NCBI GenBank assembly: GCA_963745915.1
Contig: CAVUZA010000002.1
Span: 124,001 to 188,000, forward strand
DNA from: VRUE01 sp963745915
Lineage (GTDB): Bacteria > Actinomycetota > Thermoleophilia > Solirubrobacterales > 70-9
Length of the DNA stretch: 64,000 bases
Direction of reading: 5' to 3'
Every line of letters starts with the position of its first letter. The first letter of the stretch is position 1. Made by a program: the position numbers and the translations under genes. Of the stretch, positions 1 through 8,398 are shown one piece after another. A model generated the notes under the pieces. The model saw only the letters and a program-made list of their open reading frames with translations, ran no database searches and was not told where the DNA came from.

Positions 1-1107
1 TCGTCACGACCCTCCCGGCCGACGCCTCGCTCGCCCGCTTCGAGCGCGAGGCCGACGCGCGGGAGCCGTTCGAGACCTCCCAGCGTGAGAAGCGCGGTAT
101 CGCCCCCGACGTCTTCATCGAGATCTCCGACGGTGGCCACACCCTGCTCGCCTTCATCGAGCTGGACATGGGGACGATGTCCCACCGCCGCCTTAAGCAG
201 AAGGCGGCAGGCTACGCGGAGTACGCGAAGGCTCGCGCCTGGCAGGAGCGCCACTGCTTCTGCCCGGCGCTGCTCTTCCTCACCACCACCGAGAAGCGCG
301 CTCGCTCCTTCCTCGCGGTGATGGAGAGGGATCTGGAGGAAGCTGCGTCGTTGCTGACCTGCGCCAGCGACCTGGCGCGAAGGATCGAGCGCTGCGCGAC
401 CGAGCGCCGCTGGCTGCTCGGTGCCGAGGACGAGGAGGCCGTCGATCTGCTCGCAGCGCTGCGCGAGGCGCGCCGCCCCTACGACGAAGCGCGCCAGCGG
501 CGCAAAGCAAGGCGCCGCGAGGAAGACGACAAGCGCGAGCGGCTGCGCGCCGACCCCGAGACCCTCCGCGACCACCTTCATTACTGGAGCCACCGAGGCT
601 GGGGAATCGAGCGCCTCGGCGAGCCCGCCGCCACGGCGCTCGCGATCACGATCGACTCCGAGGGCGAGCTGGCGGATACGGAGCGCCGACCCGCTCGACC
701 TCCAGCTCATCGGGCGCGAGCCGAGCGCCGGGGAGCGCCGTGCCTTCGATGGGCTCGCCGAGCACCACCGAGCTACGCAGCTCACCCGGGTCGATGACCT
801 CGCCGAGCGCTTCGGCGAAGGCCCGGCGCTGCGCGCGGCGCGGGAGGGGATCGAAACGGGCGAGCTGTCCCCACCTGGCCCTCCCTGGCAGCTCGAAACG
901 AGCGCTCAGCAAGACGAGCGCGGCCGCGCCGAGCAGGAGCGGCTTCGCTTCGAGTACATGGAGTGGCGCGAGGAGGAGGGACGACGACTCGCCAAGGCCC
1001 AGGGCATCGCCGGCCGCCTGCGCAACGGCCCGGAGACCTTCCTTGCCGAGGTGGACCGCCGCGCGCTGCGGCTCTGCCAGAAGTGCGAGGAGGTCGCCTA
1101 CCCCGAT
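1..1107 (+). pseudogene. Replication-relaxation-like protein, 3' part, frameshifted
   Basis: The window opens inside this gene; the frame is open from base 3. The first ~200 residues resemble the C-terminal half of replication-relaxation (Replic_Relax) proteins of actinobacterial plasmids and integrative elements: a segment PDVFIEISDGG followed by FIELDMGTMSHRRLKQKAAGY, matching the family's E-x-D-x-G-T core, then a charged helical tail. Near 665-690 the coding potential moves to the next frame, which continues with DLQLIGREPSAGERRAFDGL and a CQKCEEVAYPD segment up to about 1105. One indel explains the shift. The reading then joins a desaturase fragment in another frame, so the gene has no natural end. 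Family assignment is moderately sure; whether the break is real decay or a sequence error is unknown. Confidence 0.65.
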
Positions 1108-1112
1108 TCCCC

Positions 1113-1601
1113 CTGGCCGGCAACGCGACCGCCAACCTGGCCCGCAACCTCTGGGCCTTCACGATCATCTTCTGCGGCCACTTCCCCGAGGGGACGCACG
1201 AGTTCAGCGAGGAGGAGACCGCAGAGGAGACCCGCGGCCAGTGGTACCACCGCCAGGTGCTCGGCTCGGCGAACCTCAGCGGCGGCCCGCTCTTCCACAT
1301 CCTCTCCGGCAACCTCAGCTTCCAGATCGAGCACCACCTCTTCCCCGACCTGCCCGCCAACCGCTACGCCGAGATCTCGGTCGAAGTGCGGGAGGTGTGC
1401 GAACGCTACGGCGTCCCCTACAACGTCGGCCCGCTGCACCGCCAGTTCGGCAGCGTCGTGGCGAAGATCTTCCGCCTCTCGCTGCCGGAGCGGCGACCGC
1501 GCGCCCCGCTCGGCCTCGGCGGCGCCATCGACGCCGGCAGCGGCGCCGCGGCTCGGCTCGGCGGCGCAGCGAAGAGGGTGGCGCTCGCGCTCAAGCCATG
1601 A
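1113..1601 (+). pseudogene. Fatty-acid desaturase, C-terminal fragment
   Basis: About 160 residues of a membrane fatty-acid desaturase without its N-terminal half. Visible are the second-half histidine signatures: GHFPEGTHEF and QIEHHLFPDLPANRYAEIS, the latter being the H-x-x-H-H box of acyl-CoA/acyl-lipid desaturases that binds one iron of the di-iron centre. The first and second His boxes and their membrane helices are absent; at 1105-1113 the sequence becomes the tail of the replication-relaxation-like gene instead. No start codon or ribosome site fits the fragment. It is most simply the 3' remnant of a desaturase gene cut by insertion or deletion at an element boundary, though an assembly join could give the same picture. 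Confidence 0.8.
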
Positions 1602-1671
1602 GGGCGGCTGCGCGTCGAAGGCGGAGTCAACGCTCGATGACGATCGAGCCGCCCCTGCCGATGCGTTCGAC

Positions 1672-1785
1672 TCAACGCCACAGCTCCTCGTCGACCGCCT
1701 CGAAATGCGCGGTCGCCCGCTCGAAATCGCGGAACTTGTCCTCGCTCCAGCCTCCCGCCAGGCGCCCCAGCCCGTTGGAGCGCAC
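1672..1785 (-). CDS. Short ORF abutting the tRNA-Arg 3' end
   Basis: A 37-codon frame whose GTG start falls on the last base of tRNA-Arg. The peptide reads naturally for this genome (contains GWSEDKFRDFERATAHFE and ends EELWR) and looks like the C-terminal part of a small acidic protein, but no family is recognised. Because it begins exactly at the tRNA 3' end it may be a gene tail truncated by site-specific integration at the tRNA. It could also be a chance frame. The remaining bases between the desaturase fragment (1601) and this ORF show nothing clear. Confidence 0.3.
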   Translation of the reverse strand: MRSNGLGRLAGGWSEDKFRDFERATAHFEAVDEELWR

Positions 1786-1857
1786 GCCCCCGGCTGGATT
1801 CGAACCAGCGACCATCGGCTTAGAAGGCCGGTGCTCTGTCCACTGAGCTACGGGGGC
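1785..1857 (-). tRNA. tRNA-Arg (anticodon TCT)
   Basis: Read on the minus strand this folds as a complete tRNA: 7-bp acceptor GCCCCCG/CGGGGGC, D-arm with TAGCTCAGTGGACAGAGCA, anticodon loop CTTCTAA giving TCT, and a T-arm with GGTTCGAATCC. No CCA is encoded. The 3' end faces the replication-relaxation and desaturase remnants, the usual geometry for an integration site. Confidence 0.95.
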
Positions 1858-1889
1858 GGGTGTGCCTAGATTAGGCCGCCGAGGGCGAT

Positions 1890-1932
1890 GCGGTCGCATT
1901 TCGTCCCGCCATGCGGGTCGAAGTGCGACCGC
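1890..1932. repeat. Imperfect palindrome upstream of the alpha/beta hydrolase
   Basis: Two 20-base arms (GCGGTCGCATTTCGTCCCGC and its near reverse complement, two mismatches) separated by three bases. It lies between tRNA-Arg and the hydrolase start, 17 bases before the ATG. It could be a tRNA terminator or a 5' leader hairpin. It shares the general style of other palindromes in this window but not their sequence. Confidence 0.6.
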
Positions 1933-1949
1933 TGGCGTAGGATCGGGCG

Positions 1950-2753
1950 ATGCCGACTGTCGATGCGGGCGGACACGAGTTGCACTACCTGCGCGCCGGA
2001 GAGGGCGAGCCGCTGCTCTTGATCCAGGGGATGAGCGCCACGCACCTGGCCTGGGGGCGGCCGTTCCTCGACGAGGTCGAGCGTAGCTTCGAGGCGATCG
2101 TCTTCGACAACCGCGGCATGGGGCTGTCGGGGGAGGCCGAGCTGCCGTTCACGGTGGCCGACATGGCCGCCGACACCGTCGCCCTGCTCGACGCCCTGGG
2201 CCTGGAGACCGTCCACGTGGCCGGCATCTCGATGGGCGGCATGATCGCCCAGGAGCTGGCGCTCGCCCACCCCGGGCGGGTCCGCAGCCTGACGATCGGC
2301 GGCAGCTACTGCGGCGGCCCCGGCAGCACCCTGATGGCGCCCGAGGACCTGCAGATGCTCGGCGCCGCCTACGCCTCCGGCGAGCCCGAACGGGTGCTGC
2401 GCGCGATGTGGGAGATCAACATGTCGCCCGGCTTCCGCGCCGACGACTCGCGCTTCGCCGCCTTCGCCGAGATGGGCACCCAGCTGCCGGCGCCGCGCGC
2501 CGTCGTCATGCAGCAGATGCGCGCCTGCGGCGCGCACGACACCCACTCCCGCCTCGCCGGGGTAGACCTCCCCACCCTGGTCATCCACGGCGACGCCGAC
2601 CGCCTGCTCGGCTACGCGAACGGGGTCGAGATCGCCGCCGCGATCCCCGGCGCCCGGCTCGAGACCCTGGAGGGTGTCGGCCACATGTTCTGGTGGGAGC
2701 AGCCCGAGCGCGCCGCCGCGCTGATCCGCGACCACGCCCTCGCCGCGGTCTGA
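1950..2753 (+). CDS. Alpha/beta hydrolase
   Basis: 267 residues with the complete alpha/beta-hydrolase fold signature: oxyanion-region turn LLIQGM, DNRGMGLSG, nucleophile elbow GISMGG (Ser about residue 98), acid in HGDADRLL and catalytic histidine in EGVGHMFWWEQP. It is probably a soluble esterase, lactonase or related hydrolase; the substrate cannot be read from sequence. ATG start. Transcribed towards the membrane protein at 2839, with a perfect palindrome between the two convergent genes. Confidence 0.88.
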   Translation: MPTVDAGGHELHYLRAGEGEPLLLIQGMSATHLAWGRPFLDEVERSFEAIVFDNRGMGLSGEAELPFTVADMAADTVALLDALGLETVHVAGISMGGMIAQELALAHPGRVRSLTIGGSYCGGPGSTLMAPEDLQMLGAAYASGEPERVLRAMWEINMSPGFRADDSRFAAFAEMGTQLPAPRAVVMQQMRACGAHDTHSRLAGVDLPTLVIHGDADRLLGYANGVEIAAAIPGARLETLEGVGHMFWWEQPERAAALIRDHALAAV

Positions 2754-2775
2754 CCCGGCCGCGCCGCCGCCGACC

Positions 2776-2830
2776 CCCGAACTGCATCAAATTCCAGCTC
2801 CGCCGGAGCTGGAATTTGATGCAGTTCGGG
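2776..2830. repeat. Perfect palindrome, family A copy 1
   Basis: 27-base perfectly complementary arms around one central base. The arms contain GAACTGCATCAAATTCC, AT-rich compared with the surroundings. It lies 22 bases after the hydrolase stop and just before the stop of the opposing gene. The same central 22 bases of each arm recur at 15185-15241. It may serve as a bidirectional terminator, although no T-run follows. Confidence 0.9.
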
Positions 2831-2838
2831 TGAGGGGG

Positions 2839-5016
2839 TCAGGAGCCTGAGCCGAGGCTGGCGCAGGCGTCGGGGTCGAGCTTGCCGACGACCTTGAAGA
2901 CGTAGTCGGGCTGCGGGGTGATGTCCGGCTCTTCGACCACCGCTTCGACGCCGGGGTCGGATTTGATCCAGGCGTAGATCGGGTACCAGTAGGGCGAGTC
3001 GGCCGAGTCCTGCGTGTACTGGCTGATCACCAGGTAGTCGTAGTCGCCCGCGTTGATCAGCCGCTTGAACTGGCGGCAGCTGGTCGAGAGGCGGTAGGTG
3101 CCGTCCGGCCCCTCGACCCCGATGTACTGGACGTAGTTGTCGAGGTTCTCGCCGTAGAAGCCGTACTGGCCGAAGAAGATCTCCCCCGAGCCGGCGATCC
3201 CGATCCGCTTGTCGTGCAGGCCGCGGGTGAATTCGTAGGCTTTCTGCGGGCCGCCGTCCTGCAGGAACGGGGTCACCCGGGTGTAGTGCTGCTTGTAGTA
3301 CTGGACCTCCTGGGCGCGGCCGAGGACGACGGCGAGCAGCACCACGGCGGCCGCCGTCAGCGCCACCGCACCGCGGCCGATCAGCCGCCGGCCGCGCAGC
3401 ATCGCCAGCGCCGCCGGGGTCCAGACCAGCGCCAGGGTGAGGAAGACGGCGCCGAACAGGTAGCCGGTCGACCAGCGCGGCGTGGTCAGCACCGTGATCG
3501 CGTAGACCCCGGTGAGGAAGAGCAGCGTCTGCCAGGCGCGGCTCTCGGGCGCCCGCAGGGGCCGCGCGATCGGCAGCAGGGTCAGGGCCAGCAGCAGGCC
3601 CGGCATCAGGTAGCGCGTGTTGGTGAAGAAACCGGTCGGCGAGCCCTCCTGGCCGGCGGCGGTCAGCGGCGTGAAGATGTAGACGGCGGCGGTCAGCAGC
3701 GAGGCCGCGGCCAGCACCCGCAGCACGCGGTTGCGCGAGCGCACGGCGATGTAGACGGCGGCGGCGACGCCGACGATCAGGATCAGCGGCCAGAGCGGCC
3801 CGAGCGCGTCCTCGAGCTGGGGGAAGAACCATTTGCGGTAGATCGTCGGCTCGCCCAGATAGTGGGCGACGGCGAAGCGCGGCCGCGGGTCGAGCGGCAT
3901 CTGGTCGGGACGCGGCAGCTGCAGCGGGCCCCAGCCGATCTGCGGGATCGGGTTGCCGCCGGTGTGGATCGCCGCCCGCAGGTACCAGTAGCCGCCGACC
4001 AGGACCGCCGGCACGCCGAGCCAGACGGTGGTCGCCAGCCGCCGCCCGGCGCCGCTGACGACGATCATGCCGAGCGCGATCGCGCCGACCGGGGCCAGCA
4101 GCGGCAACTTCACCGAGACCGCGATCCCGGCCGCGATCCCGGCCAGGATCAGCGGCCCCTTGTCGAGCAGCGGCGCGTCCTCCTCCGGTTTGTCCTGCAC
4201 CGCGCCCTCGACCGGCGCCCGGCGCTGGTGCCCGTTGATCAGGAAGGCGGCGAAGGCGAGCAGGAAGGCGAGGCCCATGATGTCGTTGCGCCCCTCCCCC
4301 GGCTGGGTTTCGATCATCACCCCGGCCGAGAAGACCAGCGCCCCGGCGACCAGCGTCGCCGGCCCGACCCGGTAGGGACGGCCCACGCACCAGGCGGCGA
4401 GCAGGGCGATCGCCAGCCAGAAGAGGTTGATCAGCGGCGAGAGCCAGTCGCTCTTGAAGAGGACGATGCCGGCAGCGTGGATCAGCTCCGAGCTGCCGGG
4501 GTAGAACCAGGCGGCGAGCCGCAGCGGGTCGGTGAAGTGGAGGTGGACGGTCGAGGCGTCCTGGGCGATCCGCGCCGCGAAGGGCATGTGGTACCAGGTC
4601 GTGTCGCCGCCGAACATGCCGTAGTCGAGGCTGAGCTGGGAGGGGAAGGTCCACTCGGCGACGACCCAGGAGGCGACCCCGAGAGCGAGGACCAGGGCCA
4701 GCGCCTGCACCTGCGGCGCCGGCACCTCGCGGGCGACCGCCGGCGCCCGCCACCAGCCGAGCGCCGCGGCGCCGAGCCCGGCGCCGATGCAGCCGACGAT
4801 CGTCCAGCCGACGGTGAGGATGCTGAGCGTGCCCAGCACCTGCAGGGCGAGGATCAGCAGCCCGGTGGCGATCGTCGCCTCGGCGAGGCGGGCGAGGGCG
4901 CCGGAGAACTCGGGCACGATCCAGCGCCGCAGCCAGTAGCCGCCGAGGCCGAGCGCGCTGACGATCCCGATGACGGCCAGGCAGCCGCCTATGTAGGAGC
5001 CGAAGGAAGGCGTCAC
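2839..5016 (-). CDS. Large multi-pass membrane protein, GT-C-like
   Basis: 725 residues with about a dozen hydrophobic helices from residue 10 onward and a soluble C-terminal region after about residue 590. The first large loop carries a GGDTTWYHMPFAARIAQ segment; an acidic residue in this loop is characteristic of GT-C fold enzymes that use polyprenyl-phosphate sugars (PMT/ArnT-like). A second polar loop (ETQPGEGRNDIMG) follows TM5-6. It probably modifies a cell-envelope glycan or protein, but donor and acceptor are unknown. Single gene; ATG start; convergent with the hydrolase. Confidence 0.75.
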   Translation of the reverse strand: MTPSFGSYIGGCLAVIGIVSALGLGGYWLRRWIVPEFSGALARLAEATIATGLLILALQVLGTLSILTVGWTIVGCIGAGLGAAALGWWRAPAVAREVPAPQVQALALVLALGVASWVVAEWTFPSQLSLDYGMFGGDTTWYHMPFAARIAQDASTVHLHFTDPLRLAAWFYPGSSELIHAAGIVLFKSDWLSPLINLFWLAIALLAAWCVGRPYRVGPATLVAGALVFSAGVMIETQPGEGRNDIMGLAFLLAFAAFLINGHQRRAPVEGAVQDKPEEDAPLLDKGPLILAGIAAGIAVSVKLPLLAPVGAIALGMIVVSGAGRRLATTVWLGVPAVLVGGYWYLRAAIHTGGNPIPQIGWGPLQLPRPDQMPLDPRPRFAVAHYLGEPTIYRKWFFPQLEDALGPLWPLILIVGVAAAVYIAVRSRNRVLRVLAAASLLTAAVYIFTPLTAAGQEGSPTGFFTNTRYLMPGLLLALTLLPIARPLRAPESRAWQTLLFLTGVYAITVLTTPRWSTGYLFGAVFLTLALVWTPAALAMLRGRRLIGRGAVALTAAAVVLLAVVLGRAQEVQYYKQHYTRVTPFLQDGGPQKAYEFTRGLHDKRIGIAGSGEIFFGQYGFYGENLDNYVQYIGVEGPDGTYRLSTSCRQFKRLINAGDYDYLVISQYTQDSADSPYWYPIYAWIKSDPGVEAVVEEPDITPQPDYVFKVVGKLDPDACASLGSGS

Positions 5017-5045
5017 GAGCGCGGGATGCTATTGGGCGCGGCGGC

Positions 5046-5723
5046 CTAGGAGGCCGCGGCCGGGATACGGCACGAGACGCCGGTGCCGGCCAGGCCGCAG
5101 TACCCGTTCGGCACCTCGTGCAGGTACTGCTGGTGGTGCTCCTCGGCGTAGTAGAAGGGGCCGGCCGGCTCGACCTCGGTCGTCACCGGCTCGTGGCCGG
5201 CGGCGCGCAGGTCCTCGTCGTAGGCCCGCTTCGCGGCCTCCGCCGTCGCCTTCTGGGCGTCGCTGGCGAAGTAGATCCCCGAGCGGTACTGGGTGCCGAC
5301 GTCGTTTCCCTGGCGCATGCCCTGCGTCGGGTCGTGCTCCTCGAAGAAGACCCTGAGCAGCTCGGCGTAGGAGACCCGGGCCGGGTCGAAGGCGACCAGC
5401 ACCGCCTCGGCGTGGCCGGTGCGCCCCGAGCAGACCTCCTCGTAGGTTGGGTTCGGGGTGGTGCCGTTCATGTAGCCGACCGCGGTCGTGTAGACGCCGT
5501 CGATCGGCCAGAACAGGCGCTCGGCGCCCCAGAAGCAGCCGAGCGCGAAGTAGGCGGTCTCGATGCCCGCCGGGAAGGGCGGCCGCAGCGGCGCGTCGAG
5601 CACGGCGTGGCGCTCGGGCACCGCGAAGGCCGGCTCGCTGCGGCCGGGCAGGGCATCCTCGGGCGCCGGCATCCGTGTCTTCTCCGGGTTGAGCATCGTC
5701 ATCAGCTTGCCGAGTCGGTTCAT
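5046..5723 (-). CDS. msrA: Peptide-methionine (S)-S-oxide reductase
   Basis: 225 residues. The active-site motif GCFWG is present (catalytic Cys about residue 63), with downstream GYMNGTTPNPTYEEVCSGRTGHAEAV and HDPTQGMRQGNDVGTQYRSGIY, all hallmarks of MsrA. It reduces methionine-S-sulfoxide in oxidised proteins using thioredoxin. The start at MNRLGKL is chosen because GAAGGAGG precedes the ATG at ideal spacing; the open frame extends 17 codons further upstream without such a site. The N-terminal ~55 residues are longer than in E. coli-type cores, as in many actinobacteria. Confidence 0.95.
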   Translation of the reverse strand: MNRLGKLMTMLNPEKTRMPAPEDALPGRSEPAFAVPERHAVLDAPLRPPFPAGIETAYFALGCFWGAERLFWPIDGVYTTAVGYMNGTTPNPTYEEVCSGRTGHAEAVLVAFDPARVSYAELLRVFFEEHDPTQGMRQGNDVGTQYRSGIYFASDAQKATAEAAKRAYDEDLRAAGHEPVTTEVEPAGPFYYAEEHHQQYLHEVPNGYCGLAGTGVSCRIPAAAS

Positions 5724-5764
5724 CGCGCCTCCTTCGGGTCGCCACCGAAGATAGCGCCAAGACC

Positions 5765-6076
5765 TTGAAGCCACGCCCTGCCGCCAGGTACGGTTTGCGC
5801 ATCGGCTGCCTCGTCGTCCTCTTCGCCCTGATCTCGCCGCGCCTGGCGCTGTTCGCGCTCTGGCTCTTCAGCGACCTGCTCAGCCGCGCCTTCGACAGCT
5901 GGTTCGTCCCCTTTCTCGGCTTCTTCCTGCTGCCCTGGACGACGCTCGCCTACGCGGTGATGTGGAGCTCCTCCGACGGCGTCACCGGCTTCGAGTGGTT
6001 CATCGTCGTCCTCGCCTTCCTCTTCGACCTCGCCTCCTACGCCCAGGGCGGCCGGCGGCGGCGCGACTACGCCTGA
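5765..6076 (+). CDS. Small membrane protein
   Basis: 103 residues starting at a TTG. Two or three hydrophobic stretches (around residues 12-35, 45-65 and 75-92) end in a basic tail GGRRRRDYA, so the C-terminus is probably cytoplasmic. Family not recognised. It is divergent from msrA (41 bases between starts) and its last 10 bases overlap the end of the opposing gene at 6067. Confidence 0.6.
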   Translation: MKPRPAARYGLRIGCLVVLFALISPRLALFALWLFSDLLSRAFDSWFVPFLGFFLLPWTTLAYAVMWSSSDGVTGFEWFIVVLAFLFDLASYAQGGRRRRDYA

Positions 6077-6363
6077 CCCTCGCCCCGGTCGCCGCGGTCG
6101 TCGAGCGGAAAGGCGATCCGCACGTGGGACTTGGAGAGCAGCATGAAAGGGCGCCGCTGCGTCTCGCCGCTCTCCAGGGAGGTGATCTCGGCGTCGACCA
6201 GCGAGATGAAGGCGATGTCGCGGTTGAGTGAGTCCGAGAGGCGGCTCTGGTAGCCGTCGGCGGGCAGGGTGACGCCGCCGACGATCCGCTCGCGATCGGT
6301 CTCGAACTGGACCCGCTCGATGCGCTGCTCGTTCTGAATCAGCTTGCTCACGCTTGCAGCCAT
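6067..6363 (-). CDS. DUF6812-like small protein
   Basis: 98 residues from MAASVSK. Contains VQFETDRERIVGGVTLPADGYQSRLSDSLN and an FISLVDAEI segment, the pattern of short conserved actinobacterial proteins grouped as DUF6812; function unknown. No signal peptide or membrane segment. The ATG at 6363 is preferred over an upstream in-frame ATG because the conserved region begins just after it, although no strong ribosome site is seen. Overlaps the convergent gene at its 3' end. Confidence 0.7.
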   Translation of the reverse strand: MAASVSKLIQNEQRIERVQFETDRERIVGGVTLPADGYQSRLSDSLNRDIAFISLVDAEITSLESGETQRRPFMLLSKSHVRIAFPLDDRGDRGEGQA

Positions 6364-6437
6364 CGACACAAACGGGCCGGTGCGCAAGTGGGACAAACGT
6401 CCGCTTTACATAATCCGGGGCGGCCCGGGTCCGCGGC

Positions 6438-6956
6438 CTACCCCGCGTCGCCCGGCGACCACGGCGTCCGCCGCGGCAGCCAGCGCGGCACGTTGCGCCG
6501 GTAGGCGCGGTAGTCGTCGCCGAAGCGCCGCTCCAGGCCCGGCTCCTCGGCCAGGACGAAGTAGGCGAAGTTGATCGCCAGGAAGAGCGCCGCCCAGGCG
6601 CCGATCGCCGGCGAGCCGAAGAAGACCGCCTCGCCGAGCAGCAGCGCCGCCACCGCGCTGATCATCGGGTTGCGCACGTGGCGGTAGGGGCCCTCGACCA
6701 CCAGCCGCGAGGTCGGGTCCCAGGCCGCCAGCGTCCCCCTGCCGATGCGGCCGAAGAGCACCACGGTCCAGAGCCAGCCGGCGAACCCGCAGCCGACCAG
6801 CGCCAGGCCGGTGAGGGCGACCAGCACCGCGCCGGCGCCGCCGAGCCCCCAGCCGATCCGCGGCCCCTCCCCCAGGACGAGGATCAGGGTCGGCACCACC
6901 ACGGTGACGTTCCCCGGCAGCACCGCGATCGCCCGCGCCTGTCGCCAGCCGCTCAC
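6438..6956 (-). CDS. Isoprenylcysteine carboxyl methyltransferase-like membrane protein
   Basis: 172 residues, four to five membrane helices, then the ICMT/PEMT signature: VVEGPYRHVRNPM, a helix, and AEEPGLERRFGDDYRAYRRNVPRW. In this family these residues bind S-adenosylmethionine. Bacterial members methylate unknown small or lipid substrates. ATG start; stands alone between the DUF6812-like gene and the accessory island. Confidence 0.85.
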   Translation of the reverse strand: MSGWRQARAIAVLPGNVTVVVPTLILVLGEGPRIGWGLGGAGAVLVALTGLALVGCGFAGWLWTVVLFGRIGRGTLAAWDPTSRLVVEGPYRHVRNPMISAVAALLLGEAVFFGSPAIGAWAALFLAINFAYFVLAEEPGLERRFGDDYRAYRRNVPRWLPRRTPWSPGDAG

Positions 6957-6989
6957 GGCATCGAGCCTAACCGGCCTGTCCGCGAAAGC

Positions 6990-7006
6990 ATCGGGGCGAT
7001 CGGATT
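6990..7006 (+). repeat. Imperfect copy of the tRNA-Pro 3' end (candidate att site)
   Basis: ATCGGGGCGATCGGATT here matches ATCGGGGCGCCCGGATT at 8678-8694 in 15 of 17 positions. The second copy covers the 3' end of tRNA-Pro. Together they bracket the mazEF-abi operon. The match is short in GC-rich DNA, so chance is possible. Confidence 0.4.
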
Positions 7007-7120
7007 GACCTGGCTCTGGTAGCCGTCGGAACGGCGGTCGTGCATCACGCCTGCGTCACATACGCCGTGGTCGTCGAGTGGCGCCGGGAGATTCTGGTGA
7101 TCCCAGGAACCCCGCTCCCA

Positions 7121-8056
7121 TCAGCTCGTGTCGCGAGCGATGAACACGATGAACGCCGCGCTGGTGGTCAATACAAAGCGCGCAAGGGCACCGTCGGCGG
7201 CCTCTTCGCGCGCGCCCAGTCCGTGGGGACCCTCCTGACCGCGCACGGCGGGAACGACGTTCATCACTTTTCCGAGATTCTCGGCAGAATTCTGCATGTA
7301 GCCGGGGATGACGCCCTGCCTTCTGGCCTCTGCGATCAACGAACCCGCCGTTAGATTGTGCTTGCCCGTCACGACTTTGAGCACGCTCTCAAAAGCGGCA
7401 TTCGCATTGGTGATTGCATCCCGCCACGCCCCGCTCCGGTAACACTCCAGCGCGCGGCGAAACTCGGCATTCGCGTGCCCGAACTGCCCGGCGGACAAAA
7501 GCCGCATCGCTGGTTCCACTGCCTCTGCGTGGGCCACTGGGTCGTCAAAGCGGATCAACTCACCGTCGGCCCATCGGTAACCGACTCCCTCCTCCTCGCA
7601 TATGGCGTTGAGGCGCGACGTAGCGTGAATAGCGACTTTATGGTCGATACCCGCGTAGCCTTCAGAGGTCTGAGCGAGTAGTTGGAACACTCCGTCGATG
7701 AAGTCGAGCACCTCGAAGTCGGTACACCGGGCGAGGTGCGCGGGGATCTGGCGTTCAGCCTCGTAGTCAGAGGTCGATGCAACCGGGCCGGGCAGGTCCC
7801 CGATCGGGACAAGCAAGGGTCGACCATAGGCCTCCGCGAGTTGGTGGCACAGCGAATTGAGCGCACCGCGAATCTCTTCGGGACTGTCGTCGGCGTACGG
7901 CGCGGGAGGAAAGCGCTGACGGAAGCAGTCCACCGACCAACGGACGATCCGATTCCGGAACGGCACTGGGAAGTGGCGCGATTCCGGCACCGCGTGGATT
8001 AGTTCGTCGGGCGGCCCTAGGTGACCGTGCTTGCGCTGCCACAACTTGATTGCCAT
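7121..8056 (-). CDS. Abortive-infection-like protein (Abi C-terminal domain)
   Basis: 311 residues. The C-terminal half (residues ~185-311) resembles the Abi_C domain of AbiJ-like phage-resistance proteins: AEFRRALECYRSGAWRDAITNANAAFESVLK, then HGLGAREEAADGALARFVLTTSAAFIVFIAR with the conserved H-G. The N-terminal half (about residues 30-150) looks like the AbiJ N-terminal-type region that precedes it in such proteins. Third gene of a minus-strand run behind the RHH/MazF pair, 24 bases after the toxin stop. Base and codon use is less GC-biased than in neighbours, which fits horizontal transfer. Role in phage defence is inferred from the domain and context only. Confidence 0.7.
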   Translation of the reverse strand: MAIKLWQRKHGHLGPPDELIHAVPESRHFPVPFRNRIVRWSVDCFRQRFPPAPYADDSPEEIRGALNSLCHQLAEAYGRPLLVPIGDLPGPVASTSDYEAERQIPAHLARCTDFEVLDFIDGVFQLLAQTSEGYAGIDHKVAIHATSRLNAICEEEGVGYRWADGELIRFDDPVAHAEAVEPAMRLLSAGQFGHANAEFRRALECYRSGAWRDAITNANAAFESVLKVVTGKHNLTAGSLIAEARRQGVIPGYMQNSAENLGKVMNVVPAVRGQEGPHGLGAREEAADGALARFVLTTSAAFIVFIARDTS

Positions 8057-8080
8057 GGAACCAGGATAGGAGGCAATCTT

Positions 8081-8398
8081 CTAGAGGCCGAGGACCAGCG
8101 CCAGCGCTTCATCGACGGCTTGCAGCTCCGCCGCGTCGAGGCGACCGGAGGAGCGGCCCAGCCGCTCCGGGTCGACGACGGTGGTCTGCTCGACGAGGAC
8201 CCGGGTTTCCGTGTCGTCGAGCGAGATCGTTGGTCTGAAGGTCGCCGGACCTGCGCTCGTAGAGGTCGGCGCGACCAGCGTCGTGCTCAGGGCCATGAAC
8301 TCGTCAGCCTGGACCACGACTGCGTAACGGGCGCCCCGCTGCTCGCGTCCCCGAGCGGCACGGGGAGACGGCAATCGAAAGATCTCGCCGCGAACCAC
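8081..8398 (-). CDS. MazF/PemK-like toxin
   Basis: 105 residues. Starts GTG directly after the antitoxin stop, without a gap. RGEIFRLP, RYAVVVQADEF, the threonine/serine-rich middle and VLVEQTTVVDPERLG fit the MazF/PemK fold, an mRNA endoribonuclease held inactive by its antitoxin. Translational coupling to the upstream antitoxin gene is typical of type II modules. A third gene, the Abi-like protein, follows in the same direction. Confidence 0.85.
   Translation of the reverse strand: MVRGEIFRLPSPRAARGREQRGARYAVVVQADEFMALSTTLVAPTSTSAGPATFRPTISLDDTETRVLVEQTTVVDPERLGRSSGRLDAAELQAVDEALALVLGL

Noticed and set aside
2776..2830. Ordinary Rho-independent terminator as a full explanation for the family A palindromes.
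   Set aside because: No U-tract follows, and the exact 22-base arm identity between two loci is more than termination needs. Termination may still be one function.
7040..7354. Plus-strand ORF at the edge of the accessory island.
   Set aside because: It lies mostly antisense to the Abi-like gene and has no family features.
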